From Asterionellopsis glacialis (Eukaryota; Bacillariophyta; Plagiogrammaphyceae; Rhaphoneidales; Asterionellopsidaceae), in assembly GCA_014885115.2 (NCBI GenBank), contig WKLE02003086.1:1-12817 (forward strand): DNA of 12,817 nt, written 5' to 3'. Below, piece after piece: positions 1 to 6,735 of this stretch. Under the pieces are notes generated by a model. The model was not told the origin of the DNA. It ran no database searches and saw only the letters and a program-made list of their open reading frames with translations. Numbering within the stretch: the stretch's first letter is position 1; every line of letters begins with the position of its first letter. The position numbers and the translations under genes are program-made.

Positions 1-783
1 TGTTGGTTGATCAGATGAATCGACGGTTGGCAAAAAATCCACTAATTTCGGAAGGTCATCTGATTGTGAGGGTTGATTGGAATCCTGAACGGTTGGCAAA
101 AAATCAATTAGTTTCGGAAGGACTTCAGATGGTGATGGTGTTGGATGATTGGATCTATCTACTTTTTCTAAGTGATTTGCTGTTGGTGGTGATAGTGATG
201 GTAATAATGATAGTTGATCAGATTTATCTTCGGTTGGCAAAAGATCAATGAGTTCCGGAAGGTCATCTGATGGAGATGGTGTTTGTTGATTGGTTACATC
301 TATGGTTGGCAAATAATAATTTCGTTTTGGATGGTCATCCGATGGTGATGATGTTGGTTGATTGGATGTTTGAACGGTTGGCAAAAAATCAATTAGTTTT
401 GGAAAGACTTCAGATGATGACGATGTCGGTTGATTGGATATATCAACAGTTGGCAAAAAATCAATAAGTTTCGGAAGGTCATCTGATGGTGATGTTGACG
501 TCGATGGTGATATTGATGGTTGGTCAGGTTCATCAAAGATTGGTAAAAAATCAATTAGTTTCGTAAGGACTTCAGATGGTGATGATGTTGGTTGATTGGA
601 TACATCTATGGTTGGCAACCAATTTTTTAGTTTCGGAATGACTTCTGATGGTGACGATGTTGGTTGATTGGATGTATCAACAGTTGGCAAAAAATCAATC
701 AGTATCGGGAGGACTTCTGATAGTGATGACGATGGTTGATCAGATCTTTCAATTGTTGGCGAAAAATCAATTAGTGTCGGATG
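1..783 (-). repeat. 24-residue LIDFLPT repeat array 2 (residues 1437-1697, about ten units, cut by edge)
   Basis: About ten units of the same family as array 1, mostly 24 residues, with variants of 22, 27 and 30 residues. The consensus is LPKLIDFLPTVDxSNQPTSS then PSE[VD]. Diverged units include IPKLKNWLPTIDV and HPKRNYYLPTIDV, where the core is altered but LPT is kept. One unit around 121-240 is partly degenerate. The array continues to base 1, so its true length is unknown. All units stay in frame, as expected if the product is under selection. Confidence 0.85.
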
Positions 784-3700
784 TGCATATGATGGTGGTG
801 ATAATACCTGGTCTGATTTATCTAGTGATGGAGAGGTGGTAGGTACTTTCGACAATGTATATGAAGGCTGTGCTGATGGTAAGCCTGACCTACTTGGTTG
901 TTCATTTGGCCCAACACTTGGTACCGTAGATGATGTTATGGTGGTAGTCGGTGATAAGGAGGACGTAAGGCTGGGTTGTTGACTTGACACTTCGGAAGGA
1001 AAGTCGCTTTGTACCACACTGGTTGCTTCACTTGGTATATCGCTTGGTGATGAAGTTGGTTCCGGTCTTGATTCATTCGACAAGGTTGGCATGAACGTTG
1101 GTGATATGGAAGACCTTAAGATGGAATGCTTACTGGACCCTTCGGATGGAAGGTTGCTTTGTACGCTTGTTGGTTTAGTTGGTTGTTTACTTGGTCCAAC
1201 GCTTGGTTTCGTCGATAATGTTGGCCTGATAGTTTGTGGCGAGGATGACCTGAAGCTGGATTGTTGACTTGATAGCTGGGACGGAAAGCCGCTTTGTACT
1301 ACACTCGGTACTGCACTTGAATCAACACTTGGTGCAGTACTTGGTTCTGCATTTGGGTCATCGCGTGCTTCATTGGACAAAGTTGGCTTGACAGTCGGTT
1401 TAGAGGAAGGCCCAAGGATGGTTTGTTCACTTGACAGCTCCGACGGAAAGTTACTTTGTCCTACATTTTGATGCAGTCCACAATTGTGATATCGCGATAC
1501 ACAAGTTTCACCAGATCCGCAATCGCCATCATTGCGGCAGATACTATCGTATTTGCAGGCATTGATTCGCCCACCCTTGGGTCTCGCTGTTTTGCAAACT
1601 CTCTCTCCGCACTCGTACGAATAGGCGTCCACGCATCTCCCTCCCGAAGGACAACCGGTATCAAAGCAGCTTAAGTCACCCAAACCCATAGGTTTAAGGC
1701 AGGATTCTGCATTATCATTCTTGAAGTAACAATACGTATCCTTTCGATCCTCACAAACTTTAGAACAGGTTTCTCCAGTATCACAATTCGAATCCAAACC
1801 AAAGCAATCGTTGGATTTATCATAATTATTGGTACACATTGAATTGGAACATTGATACCAAACACTACCGGGTTTAAATCCAGGACGATTCGCAGTAAAA
1901 GACCCAGATTGTCCTTTCGAAAAATCATAAATGGTCGACTCTAGTTTTTCTTCAAATTGTATCTCACTATGTTTCCAAGTAGTGGATTTCGCAGTTGGTG
2001 CCATGATGGGTACTGCAGCAGATACAAGGGTTGGTGCTGTACTTGTATCAGTACTTGGATGTGTACTTGTTTTCCCGCTGCTTGGTGTTGGTGATGGTGT
2101 TGGTTGATCAGATCCATCTACAGTTGGCAAAAAATCAATCAGCTTCGGAAGCTCATCTGATGGTGATAATGTTGGTTGATCAGATCCATCTACAGTTGGC
2201 AAAAAATCAATGAGTTTCGGAAGGTCATCTGATTGTGATGGTGATGGTTGATTAGATCCATCTACAGTTGGCAAATAATCAATTGGTTTCGGAAGGACAT
2301 ATGATGGTGGTGGTGGTTGTTTGGATTCATCTTCGGTTGGCAAAAAATCAATCAGTATCGGGAGGACTTCTGATAGTGATGACGATGGTTGATCAGATCT
2401 TTCAATTGTTGGTGAAAAATCAATTAGTGTCGGATGGGCATATGATGGTGGTGATAATACCTGGTCTGATTTATCTAGTGATGGAGAGGTGGTAGGTACT
2501 TTCGACAATGTATATGAAGGCTGTGCTGATGGTAAGCCTGACCTACTTGGTTGTTCATTTGGCCCAACACTTGGTACCGTAGATGATGTTATGGTGGTAG
2601 TCGGTGATAAGGAGGATGTAAGGCTGGGTTGTTGACTTGACACTTCGGAAGGAAAGTCGCTTTGTACCACACTGGGAACTGCAATCTGTATACCAGTGAA
2701 ATTAGTCGGGCGAGAAGTGGGATTTGCAGATACAGATAAGCTTGGATTTGAAGTTTGTTTCAGAATACTTTTTTCGACAGGTTCAAACGTCGGTTGTACA
2801 CTTGGTTCACTGCTTGATTCACTGCTTGGCTGTGCACTTGGTCCACTAGTTTGTTCATTCGATGGAGTCGGTGCGTTAGACGTTGATGAGGAAGGCTCAA
2901 GGCTTGGTTGTTGACTTGACAGTACTGACAAAATGTCGCTTTGTACCACACTGGGTACTGTACTTGGTATAGTAGTGATATTAGTCAGGCGAGAAGTAGG
3001 ATTTGCAGATACAGACAAACTTGGATTTGAGGTTGGTTTCAAAGTTGGTTTTGATGTAGGTTCAAGAGTTGGTTGCACACTTGGTTGGCTACTTGGTTCC
3101 TTGCTTTGTTGTGAGCTTGGTCCACCACTTGGTTTAGCCGATGAAGTCGGTGCTTTGGAGGCTGACGAGGAAGGCTCAAGACTGGGTTGTTGACTTGACA
3201 GCTCGGGTGGAATGTCGCTTTGTACCACAGTAAGTACGGGACTTGTTGTATGAGGGAACATAGTCGGGTGAGAAGTAGGATATGAAGATGGAGACAAGAT
3301 TGGACTTGAAGTTTGTTTCGAAGTTTGTTTTGTTGTAGGTTCAAACGTTGGTTGCACACTTGGTTCATCACTTGATTGACTCCTTGGCTGTGAACTTCTT
3401 CCACCACTTGGTTTATTCAATAAAGTCGGTGCGTTAGATGGTGACGAGGAAAGATCAAGGCTGGGTTGTTGACTCGACAGCTCGGACGGAAAGTCGCTTT
3501 GTACTACGCTTGCTACGGGACTCGCAAAACTAGGGAATATAGTCGGGTGAGCAGTAGGATTTGCAGATATAGACAAGGTTGGACTTGAAGTTTCTTTCAA
3601 AGTTGGTTGCACACGTTGTGCGCCACTTGGTCCGATATTTTGTTCATTCGATGAAGTTGGTGCGTTAGACAGTGACAAAGAAGGTTCAAGGCTAGTTGGT

Positions 3701-5091
3701 GGACTTGACCTTTCTGATTGAAACTTGATTTGCGATGCACCTGATAATACACTTGGTACACTAGTGAAAATGCTTTGGTGAGAAGTGGGATTTGCAGATA
3801 GAGACAAGGTTGGACTTAGACTTTGTTTCGCTGTAGGTTTCGCAGTAGGTTCAAGAGTTGGTTGCATAGTTGGTCCTCTGCTTAGTCCATTCGATGGAGT
3901 TGCCCCGGTTGGTGGTAACGAGGGAGGCCCAAGGCTGGGCTGTTGACTTGACAGTCCAGACGGCAAGTCGCTTTGTTCTATACTTAGTATTGCACTTGGT
4001 GTTCCAGTGAGAATGGTTGGGCGAGAAGTGGGATTTGCAGATTGAGATAAAGTTTGATTCTGATTAGGTTGTCGAAATGCGCTAGGCATTGCACCTTGTG
4101 CTGCACTTGGTGCGCTTGTGGAAATACTTGGATAGGAAGTAGGATTTACAGATGGATTCAAGGATGGACTTGGGGTATGTTGCGTTGAAACATTTAATAT
4201 CCCGCTTCGTAACGCACTTGATTCACTTGTAAAAACAGTTGGGAAAGAAGTAGGATTCGAAGTAAGAGACGAGGTTGAGTTTGGACTCAGGGTAGGTGAT
4301 ATCATTTTAGACTGGTCACTTGTCACATCTTCTTCAATATTGTCACTAATGGAGCTATCTGGTTGTTCTTCTGAAATGATTTCTTGTTTCGGCAAATTTT
4401 CTGACTCATTTTTCGATGAAGGAAAGTGCTCTCTGCGAGGTCGATTAGAATCTCCACGCCGTTCTTTCCGCAGTTTGTATCTCCGCCCGTTTGGACTGCG
4501 CCTTGGCCGTGTACTGAGCTCAGAACCTGGAATGTTATGAGTAAGTTCTGCTTGTGTTTCTTTTTCAGTATCTTGGCTAATTCCTTCTTCTTTTTTCTCC
4601 AGAGAGTTTGAACTGTTCACATCGGCTGGTGAGCTAGATCTCTGTTCCTGGGAGAAAGGGGTTTCTGCAGTGGTTTCTGGTTCCGACAAATTCTCTGGTG
4701 CATTTTTTGAGGAAGGAAAGCGCTCTCTACGGAGTCTATCAGAATGCCCACGTCGTCCCTTCCGCAGTTTGTATCTCTGCCCATTCGGATTACGTCTTGG
4801 CCGTGTACTTAGCGCAGAAGTTTGTGATTCTTTCTCAGCTTCTTGGCTACTTCTGTTTGGAAAGTTTCTTGGCTCAGTTGATATTCCGTAGATTATCACA
4901 GCAGGTGGACTCAATGTTGGAATCGAAGCAGTCGGTGAAGGACTCGACGGAGGGACATCCTTATTGTTTTCACCGCTTTTTTTCGTTGTCTTTTTCCTAT
5001 CGTCCCCAGTACTGCGGAGTTGTCTTCTTGCTTTTACTGGTAATTCAGATAGCAACAGCAGAACGATTACTAGCAATTTTTTTGATTTCAT
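1..5091 (-). CDS. Large secreted Pro/Ser/Thr-rich modular repeat protein with cysteine-rich island (3' end beyond window)
   Basis: Reading the minus strand from the ATG at 5091..5089, all 1,697 codons down to base 1 are open; a frame this long cannot be chance. An in-frame TAA lies five codons upstream (5104-5106), so this ATG is the first possible start. No intron is needed. The protein begins with a signal peptide, then a charged region with two basic blocks (93-135, 191-233), a Pro/Ser/Thr-rich region (about 265-880) with 93-residue modules, a 24-residue repeat array (886-1001), a domain holding all 18 cysteines seen (1081-1204), more Pro/Ser/Thr modules, and a second 24-residue array (1437-1697) cut by the edge. 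Several N-x-S/T sequons are present. The style resembles diatom extracellular or cell-wall proteins (family knowledge). A structural surface or matrix role is inference. I recognise no named family and no enzyme domain. Coding status is very secure; function is not. Confidence 0.9.
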   Translation of the reverse strand, partial: MKSKKLLVIVLLLLSELPVKARRQLRSTGDDRKKTTKKSGENNKDVPPSSPSPTASIPTLSPPAVIIYGISTEPRNFPNRSSQEAEKESQTSALSTRPRRNPNGQRYKLRKGRRGHSDRLRRERFPSSKNAPENLSEPETTAETPFSQEQRSSSPADVNSSNSLEKKEEGISQDTEKETQAELTHNIPGSELSTRPRRSPNGRRYKLRKERRGDSNRPRREHFPSSKNESENLPKQEIISEEQPDSSISDNIEEDVTSDQSKMISPTLSPNSTSSLTSNPTSFPTVFTSESSALRSGILNVSTQHTPSPSLNPSVNPTSYPSISTSAPSAAQGAMPSAFRQPNQNQTLSQSANPTSRPTILTGTPSAILSIEQSDLPSGLSSQQPSLGPPSLPPTGATPSNGLSRGPTMQPTLEPTAKPTAKQSLSPTLSLSANPTSHQSIFTSVPSVLSGASQIKFQSERSSPPTSLEPSLSLSNAPTSSNEQNIGPSGAQRVQPTLKETSSPTLSISANPTAHPTIFPSFASPVASVVQSDFPSELSSQQPSLDLSSSPSNAPTLLNKPSGGRSSQPRSQSSDEPSVQPTFEPTTKQTSKQTSSPILSPSSYPTSHPTMFPHTTSPVLTVVQSDIPPELSSQQPSLEPSSSASKAPTSSAKPSGGPSSQQSKEPSSQPSVQPTLEPTSKPTLKPTSNPSLSVSANPTSRLTNITTIPSTVPSVVQSDILSVLSSQQPSLEPSSSTSNAPTPSNEQTSGPSAQPSSESSSEPSVQPTFEPVEKSILKQTSNPSLSVSANPTSRPTNFTGIQIAVPSVVQSDFPSEVSSQQPSLTSSLSPTTTITSSTVPSVGPNEQPSRSGLPSAQPSYTLSKVPTTSPSLDKSDQVLSPPSYAHPTLIDFSPTIERSDQPSSSLSEVLPILIDFLPTEDESKQPPPPSYVLPKPIDYLPTVDGSNQPSPSQSDDLPKLIDFLPTVDGSDQPTLSPSDELPKLIDFLPTVDGSDQPTPSPTPSSGKTSTHPSTDTSTAPTLVSAAVPIMAPTAKSTTWKHSEIQFEEKLESTIYDFSKGQSGSFTANRPGFKPGSVWYQCSNSMCTNNYDKSNDCFGLDSNCDTGETCSKVCEDRKDTYCYFKNDNAESCLKPMGLGDLSCFDTGCPSGGRCVDAYSYECGERVCKTARPKGGRINACKYDSICRNDGDCGSGETCVSRYHNCGLHQNVGQSNFPSELSSEQTILGPSSKPTVKPTLSNEARDDPNAEPSTAPSVDSSAVPSVVQSGFPSQLSSQQSSFRSSSPQTIRPTLSTKPSVGPSKQPTKPTSVQSNLPSEGSSKHSILRSSISPTFMPTLSNESRPEPTSSPSDIPSEATSVVQSDFPSEVSSQQPSLTSSLSPTTTITSSTVPSVGPNEQPSRSGLPSAQPSYTLSKVPTTSPSLDKSDQVLSPPSYAHPTLIDFSPTIERSDQPSSSLSEVLPILIDFLPTVDTSNQPTSSPSEVIPKLKNWLPTIDVSNQPTSSPSEVLTKLIDFLPIFDEPDQPSISPSTSTSPSDDLPKLIDFLPTVDISNQPTSSSSEVFPKLIDFLPTVQTSNQPTSSPSDDHPKRNYYLPTIDVTNQQTPSPSDDLPELIDLLPTEDKSDQLSLLPSLSPPTANHLEKVDRSNHPTPSPSEVLPKLIDFLPTVQDSNQPSQSDDLPKLVDFLPTVDSSDQPT
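683..1022 (-). repeat. 340-bp direct repeat, distal copy
   Basis: Partner of 2336-2675. Mismatching bases are at 760, 784 and 964, all synonymous. Outside the borders similarity falls abruptly, although the flanks are still built of the same repeat families. The copy joins the downstream Pro/Ser/Thr modules to the second 24-residue array exactly as the proximal copy does for the first array. Confidence 0.9.
1023..1476 (-). repeat. Second Pro/Ser/Thr module region (residues about 1206-1356)
   Basis: After the cysteine island the protein returns to the earlier module type: NFPSELSSEQTILGPSSKPT, AEPSTAPSVDSSAVPSVVQS, GFPSQLSSQQ, then KPTSVQSNLPSE and DIPSEATSVVQSDFPSEV. The SSQQPSL-equivalent marker lies at 973, 1123, 1258 and 1420 with irregular spacing of 150, 135 and 162 bp. 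These modules are therefore shortened compared with the 279-bp units on the other side of the island. Same Ser/Pro/Thr composition, likely an extended linker. Confidence 0.75.
1480..1851 (-). other. Cysteine-rich domain (residues 1081-1204)
   Basis: Eighteen cysteines fall within 124 residues and none occurs in the rest of the translated 1,697. The even number fits a set of disulfides in a secreted protein. A recurring sub-motif is C-x(2)-G-x-x-C with acidic residues before it: NCDTGETC (1102-1109), DTGCPSGGRC (1144-1153) and DGDCGSGETC (1188-1197). The preceding segment 1038-1080 (from TWKHSEIQFEEKLE to VWYQ) is non-repetitive and contains aromatics, so the folded unit probably starts near 1038. 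It resembles small disulfide-rich extracellular modules in style only; I cannot assign a family. It is the one region that looks like a globular domain and is the best candidate for ligand binding. Confidence 0.8.
2089..2436 (-). repeat. 24-residue LIDFLPT repeat array 1 (residues 886-1001, five units)
   Basis: Five 23-24 residue units with the core L-P-K-L-I-D-F-L-P-T-V-D-G-S-D-Q-P followed by a Ser/Pro/acidic spacer such as TLSPSDE. The last two units are nearly identical (LPKLIDFLPTVDGSDQP), while the first two carry LIDFSPTIE and LPILIDFLPTED. On the DNA this is a 72-bp repeat seen as ttggcaaaaaatcaat on the plus strand. The alternation of a short hydrophobic stretch (LIDFL) with acidic and Ser/Pro spacers could allow self-association; that is inference. 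I do not recognise the unit as a named domain. Confidence 0.85.
2336..2675 (-). repeat. 340-bp direct repeat, proximal copy
   Basis: This stretch is 340 bp long and matches 683-1022 in the same orientation and reading frame, 1,653 bp (551 codons) away. Hand alignment finds three mismatches, at 2413, 2437 and 2617. All three are third-codon-position changes that leave Ser, Ala and Thr unchanged, so the encoded protein is identical. It spans the end of the fourth 93-residue module, a GLPSAQPSYTLSKVP-type linker, and the first repeats of the 24-residue array. Confidence 0.9.
2671..3507 (-). repeat. Three tandem 93-residue (279-bp) Pro/Ser/Thr modules, with a partial fourth
   Basis: Modules start at the V-V-Q-S-D motif at residues 529, 622, 715 and 808, so each of the three full modules is exactly 93 residues. 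The DNA marker gggttgttgact (or close variant) occurs at 2626, 2905, 3184 and 3463, three consecutive intervals of 279 bp. Each module runs VVQSD[FI], then SSQQPSL, a Ser-rich patch, S[NK]APT, a middle segment, EPSVQPT[FL]EP (or close variant) and, in two of the three, NPSLSVSANPTSR. The fourth copy keeps only about 33 residues before it passes into the segment that is duplicated elsewhere in the gene. The perfect register points to unequal exchange with selection for frame. Confidence 0.85.
3508..4299 (-). repeat. Degenerate Pro/Ser/Thr-rich modules (residues about 265-528)
   Basis: Protein-level repetition of short units such as SANPTSRPT, QPTLEPT, SSQQPSLGP and SPTLSLSANPTS. The marker corresponding to SSQQPSL falls at about 3694 and 3937, giving spacings of 77 and 81 codons. 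These are older or shortened relatives of the exact 93-residue modules that follow. The composition is dominated by Ser, Pro and Thr with almost no aromatic or charged residues. This suggests an extended, probably heavily O-glycosylated stalk (inference). Sequons N-S-T, N-V-S and N-Q-T are seen here. Confidence 0.75.
4393..4521 (-). repeat. Basic block, copy 2 (residues 191-233)
   Basis: Second copy of the basic 43-residue segment, offset by exactly 98 codons from copy 1. Its core is PNGRRYKLRKERRG (200-213), followed by NRPRREHFPSSKN. Substitutions against copy 1 are scattered while the RYKLRK, RRG and FPSSKN cores are kept, which suggests an old internal duplication with retained function. 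An RGDS string (212-215) occurs only in this copy and is probably incidental. Confidence 0.8.
4687..4815 (-). repeat. Basic block, copy 1 (residues 93-135)
   Basis: This 43-residue segment has the core PNGQRYKLRKGRRG (102-115), followed by DRLRRERFPSSKN, and is strongly Arg/Lys-rich. It aligns without gaps to a second copy 98 residues downstream. Conserved positions include STRPRR, PNG, RYKLRK, RRG, the RRE pair, FPSSKN and ENL. The blocks sit in an otherwise acidic and polar region (QEAEKES, EKKEEG), making the N-terminal 250 residues polyampholytic. Possible roles are binding to polyanions or silica, or proprotein cleavage at dibasic sites; all are inference. Confidence 0.8.
5029..5091 (-). 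other. Signal peptide coding segment, followed by an RXL site
   Basis: Residues 1-21 read MKSKKLLVIVLLLLSELPVKA: a lysine-rich n-region, an LLVIVLLLL hydrophobic core, and V-K-A, which fits the small-x-small rule for signal peptidase, with cleavage after A21. The next residues are R22-R23-Q24-L25, which contain an R-X-L tripeptide. RXL is the site at which silaffin-type diatom precursors are processed (established knowledge); its use here is inference. The segment supports the chosen start and entry into the secretory pathway. Confidence 0.85.
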
Positions 5092-5600
5092 TTGCTTTAT
5101 GCTTTATGTTTTCAATAGCTTCGAGAAAGCTCTTGTGTTTTATCGGTTGCTTGAAAGAATCTTCAATCGCAGCACTGTTGTGAGCATGACAAAGTGAACA
5201 AAATTTGCTGGCCAAAAATAGTTTCCAACGCGGAACGGCTGGCGTGCTATAGAAAATTCCTAGAAATTTCTTTCCTGGGAATGTTATACATTATCTATTG
5301 TACTAGAAGTCTCATACCGATGTTATGTGAAGACGTTAGACGTCTGTCATTTGTCAGTACATTCGTTATCAAAGAGAGTGTGCGGTATTGAAAGAACGTT
5401 CTTTTCAAATTTCAATGCACCGTATTTGTGAGTAGAGTAAGTTTCCTCTGTACAAGGTACTGTATATGGTACGGTACGTAATAATTTAATTTTTTGATGT
5501 CTTGGGACTGAGAGAAGGACTACCGACCGTGCCCGTGCCCATAGAAGTTAGGCTGAAGAGACATATGAGTTCTATTTGTTCTTGATTTGATTTCATCTTC
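5092..5600. promoter_or_regulatory. 5' flank of the large gene, presumed leader and promoter
   Basis: This region lies directly upstream of the minus-strand start and holds no convincing gene of its own. It should contain the 5' leader and promoter by position. No clear TATA box can be fixed; ATATAC-like sequence and two adjacent GGTAC units occur around 5455-5480. A palindrome at 5391-5404 and an agacgtct palindrome at 5338-5345 are the only site-like elements. Assignment is positional inference. Confidence 0.35.
5391..5404. promoter_or_regulatory. Heat-shock-element-like palindrome
   Basis: The 14-base perfect palindrome aaagaacgttcttt contains GAA-nn-TTC, the core of a heat shock element, with a further GAA on the left and TTC on the right slightly out of register. 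It sits about 300 bp upstream of the large gene's ATG. Such a palindrome can occur by chance in AT-rich DNA, so regulatory function is only suggested. Confidence 0.25.
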
Positions 5601-6482
5601 CATTAAACAATTGTTGACAATTGTTCTCATCTTTCTCAGCATATTCAAGATCATCAAGAAAGCACTGTAAAGAAGGGCATCAGATCACAGATCAAGATGT
5701 GACTGGAGTGGTAGCAGCAGAGGGACAGAACCATAAAAGTCTCCCCCCAAAAAATCATAGTATAATTTTTAAGTATTTATTTATAATAAAAGAACCGCAT
5801 CCTCCCTAGAAATAAGTGTTAGGAAGTGTGAGATGCGCCATAATCAATTTTTAATGATTCTTCAACAAGTGCTGCTATAGTAAGATAGTACCAACAAAAA
5901 TGCTATCTGTGAAAAAAATTGACATGGTGGGGAAGGAACCGCAGCTTCCCTGGGATCATTACGCCCCATAGTACTGCATTCAAAATGGATTTATGGAATA
6001 CTCAGCTTCCTGACTGTCAATACAATGTGTTTTGACACAAGTTTCTATAAGAGACCCAGAAACTGCTGCAAGTTATACCACTGTTGTGATTACCAAAAAT
6101 TAAATCATACATTATGAATGGGTGAATGTATTCTACAAGAAACATAGATAATTCTCACTGGGGTACTAGCATGATAAGCTGCTGTAATTTTACCCAAAAA
6201 AAAGATCTCCTATTTTTATCCTGCTGTGTCACTTCCCTGCAAAGGACCAGGGTTGACTCATGGTACCAGCTAGAGCCAGTAAAATGATTTAGTTATAGTG
6301 AGTATGTATTTGTGCATTATGCTGACAACAATGTTGAAAAGGGGGTAGACTTTTTTACAGTGAATAAATTATGAGCTATTTTGACTAGTACTAAAAAACA
6401 CTTGCCAATCCACTGGTTGGTCTTTGACACCTATTTTATGTACGGGATCCTACGGGCAGTCTACTTAGGGTGTGCGTACGGT

Positions 6483-6514
6483 GGAGTTTGGTTTTACCAT
6501 GTGAACCAAACTCC
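6483..6514. repeat. Perfect inverted repeat, 11-bp arms, 10-base loop
   Basis: ggagtttggtt at 6483-6493 pairs fully with aaccaaactcc at 6504-6514 around the loop ttaccatgtg. It is not followed by a T-run and has no neighbouring gene, so it is not called a terminator. It could be a remnant of a small mobile element or a chance hairpin. Confidence 0.6.
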
Positions 6515-6591
6515 CAAGGCAGCTAATGAACACCCACCAGATCACCTATTTGGTGTCACAACTGGATTCATACTGCCATGGAGTGACAGCA

Positions 6592-6735
6592 CATCACTGC
6601 ATTCTGATGTGATGCATCATGACTTGAGTTGTGCTGATGTGGAGCATCACTGCACGTGCTTTGTCCATGGTGTCATCACGTCATAGACAAGGCCTGTCAC
6701 CGCACATGCTTCATCCATGACACAATGATGTCACA
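6592..6735. repeat. Degenerate tandem repeat, about 50-bp period, two to three units
   Basis: Segments 6646-6683 and 6696-6733 align at an offset of 50 with about two thirds identity (shared cores gcac.tgct, tccatg, tca). A third copy starting catcactgca at 6592 repeats the opening of the unit at 6645. The stretch is also rich in tgatg/catca words. Weak, old repeat. Confidence 0.4.

Noticed and set aside
3..842. Plus-strand frames with a repeated RLAKNQLVSEG-like peptide
   Set aside because: They are the antisense reading of the 24-residue LIDFLPT repeats. Each is short and ends in a stop, whereas the minus-strand frame is open through all of them.
1456..1928. Short frames on both strands over the cysteine-rich region
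   Set aside because: Out-of-frame shadows; only the minus-strand frame in register with the ATG at 5091 gives the cysteine motif pattern and continues on both sides.
1..2436. CRISPR-like regular repeats
   Set aside because: The spacing comes from an in-frame protein repeat; spacers are themselves repeats, and no cas genes or palindromic repeat ends are present.
2031..3407. Plus-strand frames rich in leucine and glycine and minus-strand frames rich in Asn/Gln
   Set aside because: Shadows of the Pro/Ser/Thr modules; their apparent repeats follow from the repeats of the true frame.
4447..4458. RGDS string at residues 212-215 as a cell-adhesion motif
   Set aside because: It is absent from the paired block (RRGHS) and short enough to be chance within an Arg-rich segment.
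4340..5197. Plus-strand frames up to 161 codons with hydrophobic stretches near 4698-5183
   Set aside because: They overlap the signal peptide and basic blocks antisense; the hydrophobic look comes from reading the Lys-rich and charged codons backwards.
5338..5345. agacgtct palindrome as a cAMP/CO2-responsive element
   Set aside because: It lacks the full TGACGT core described for diatom CO2-responsive elements, so the match is too weak.
5621..5809. 62-codon plus-strand frame
   Set aside because: Begins at TTG, has no motif or repeat, and lies in sequence with no sign of coding bias.
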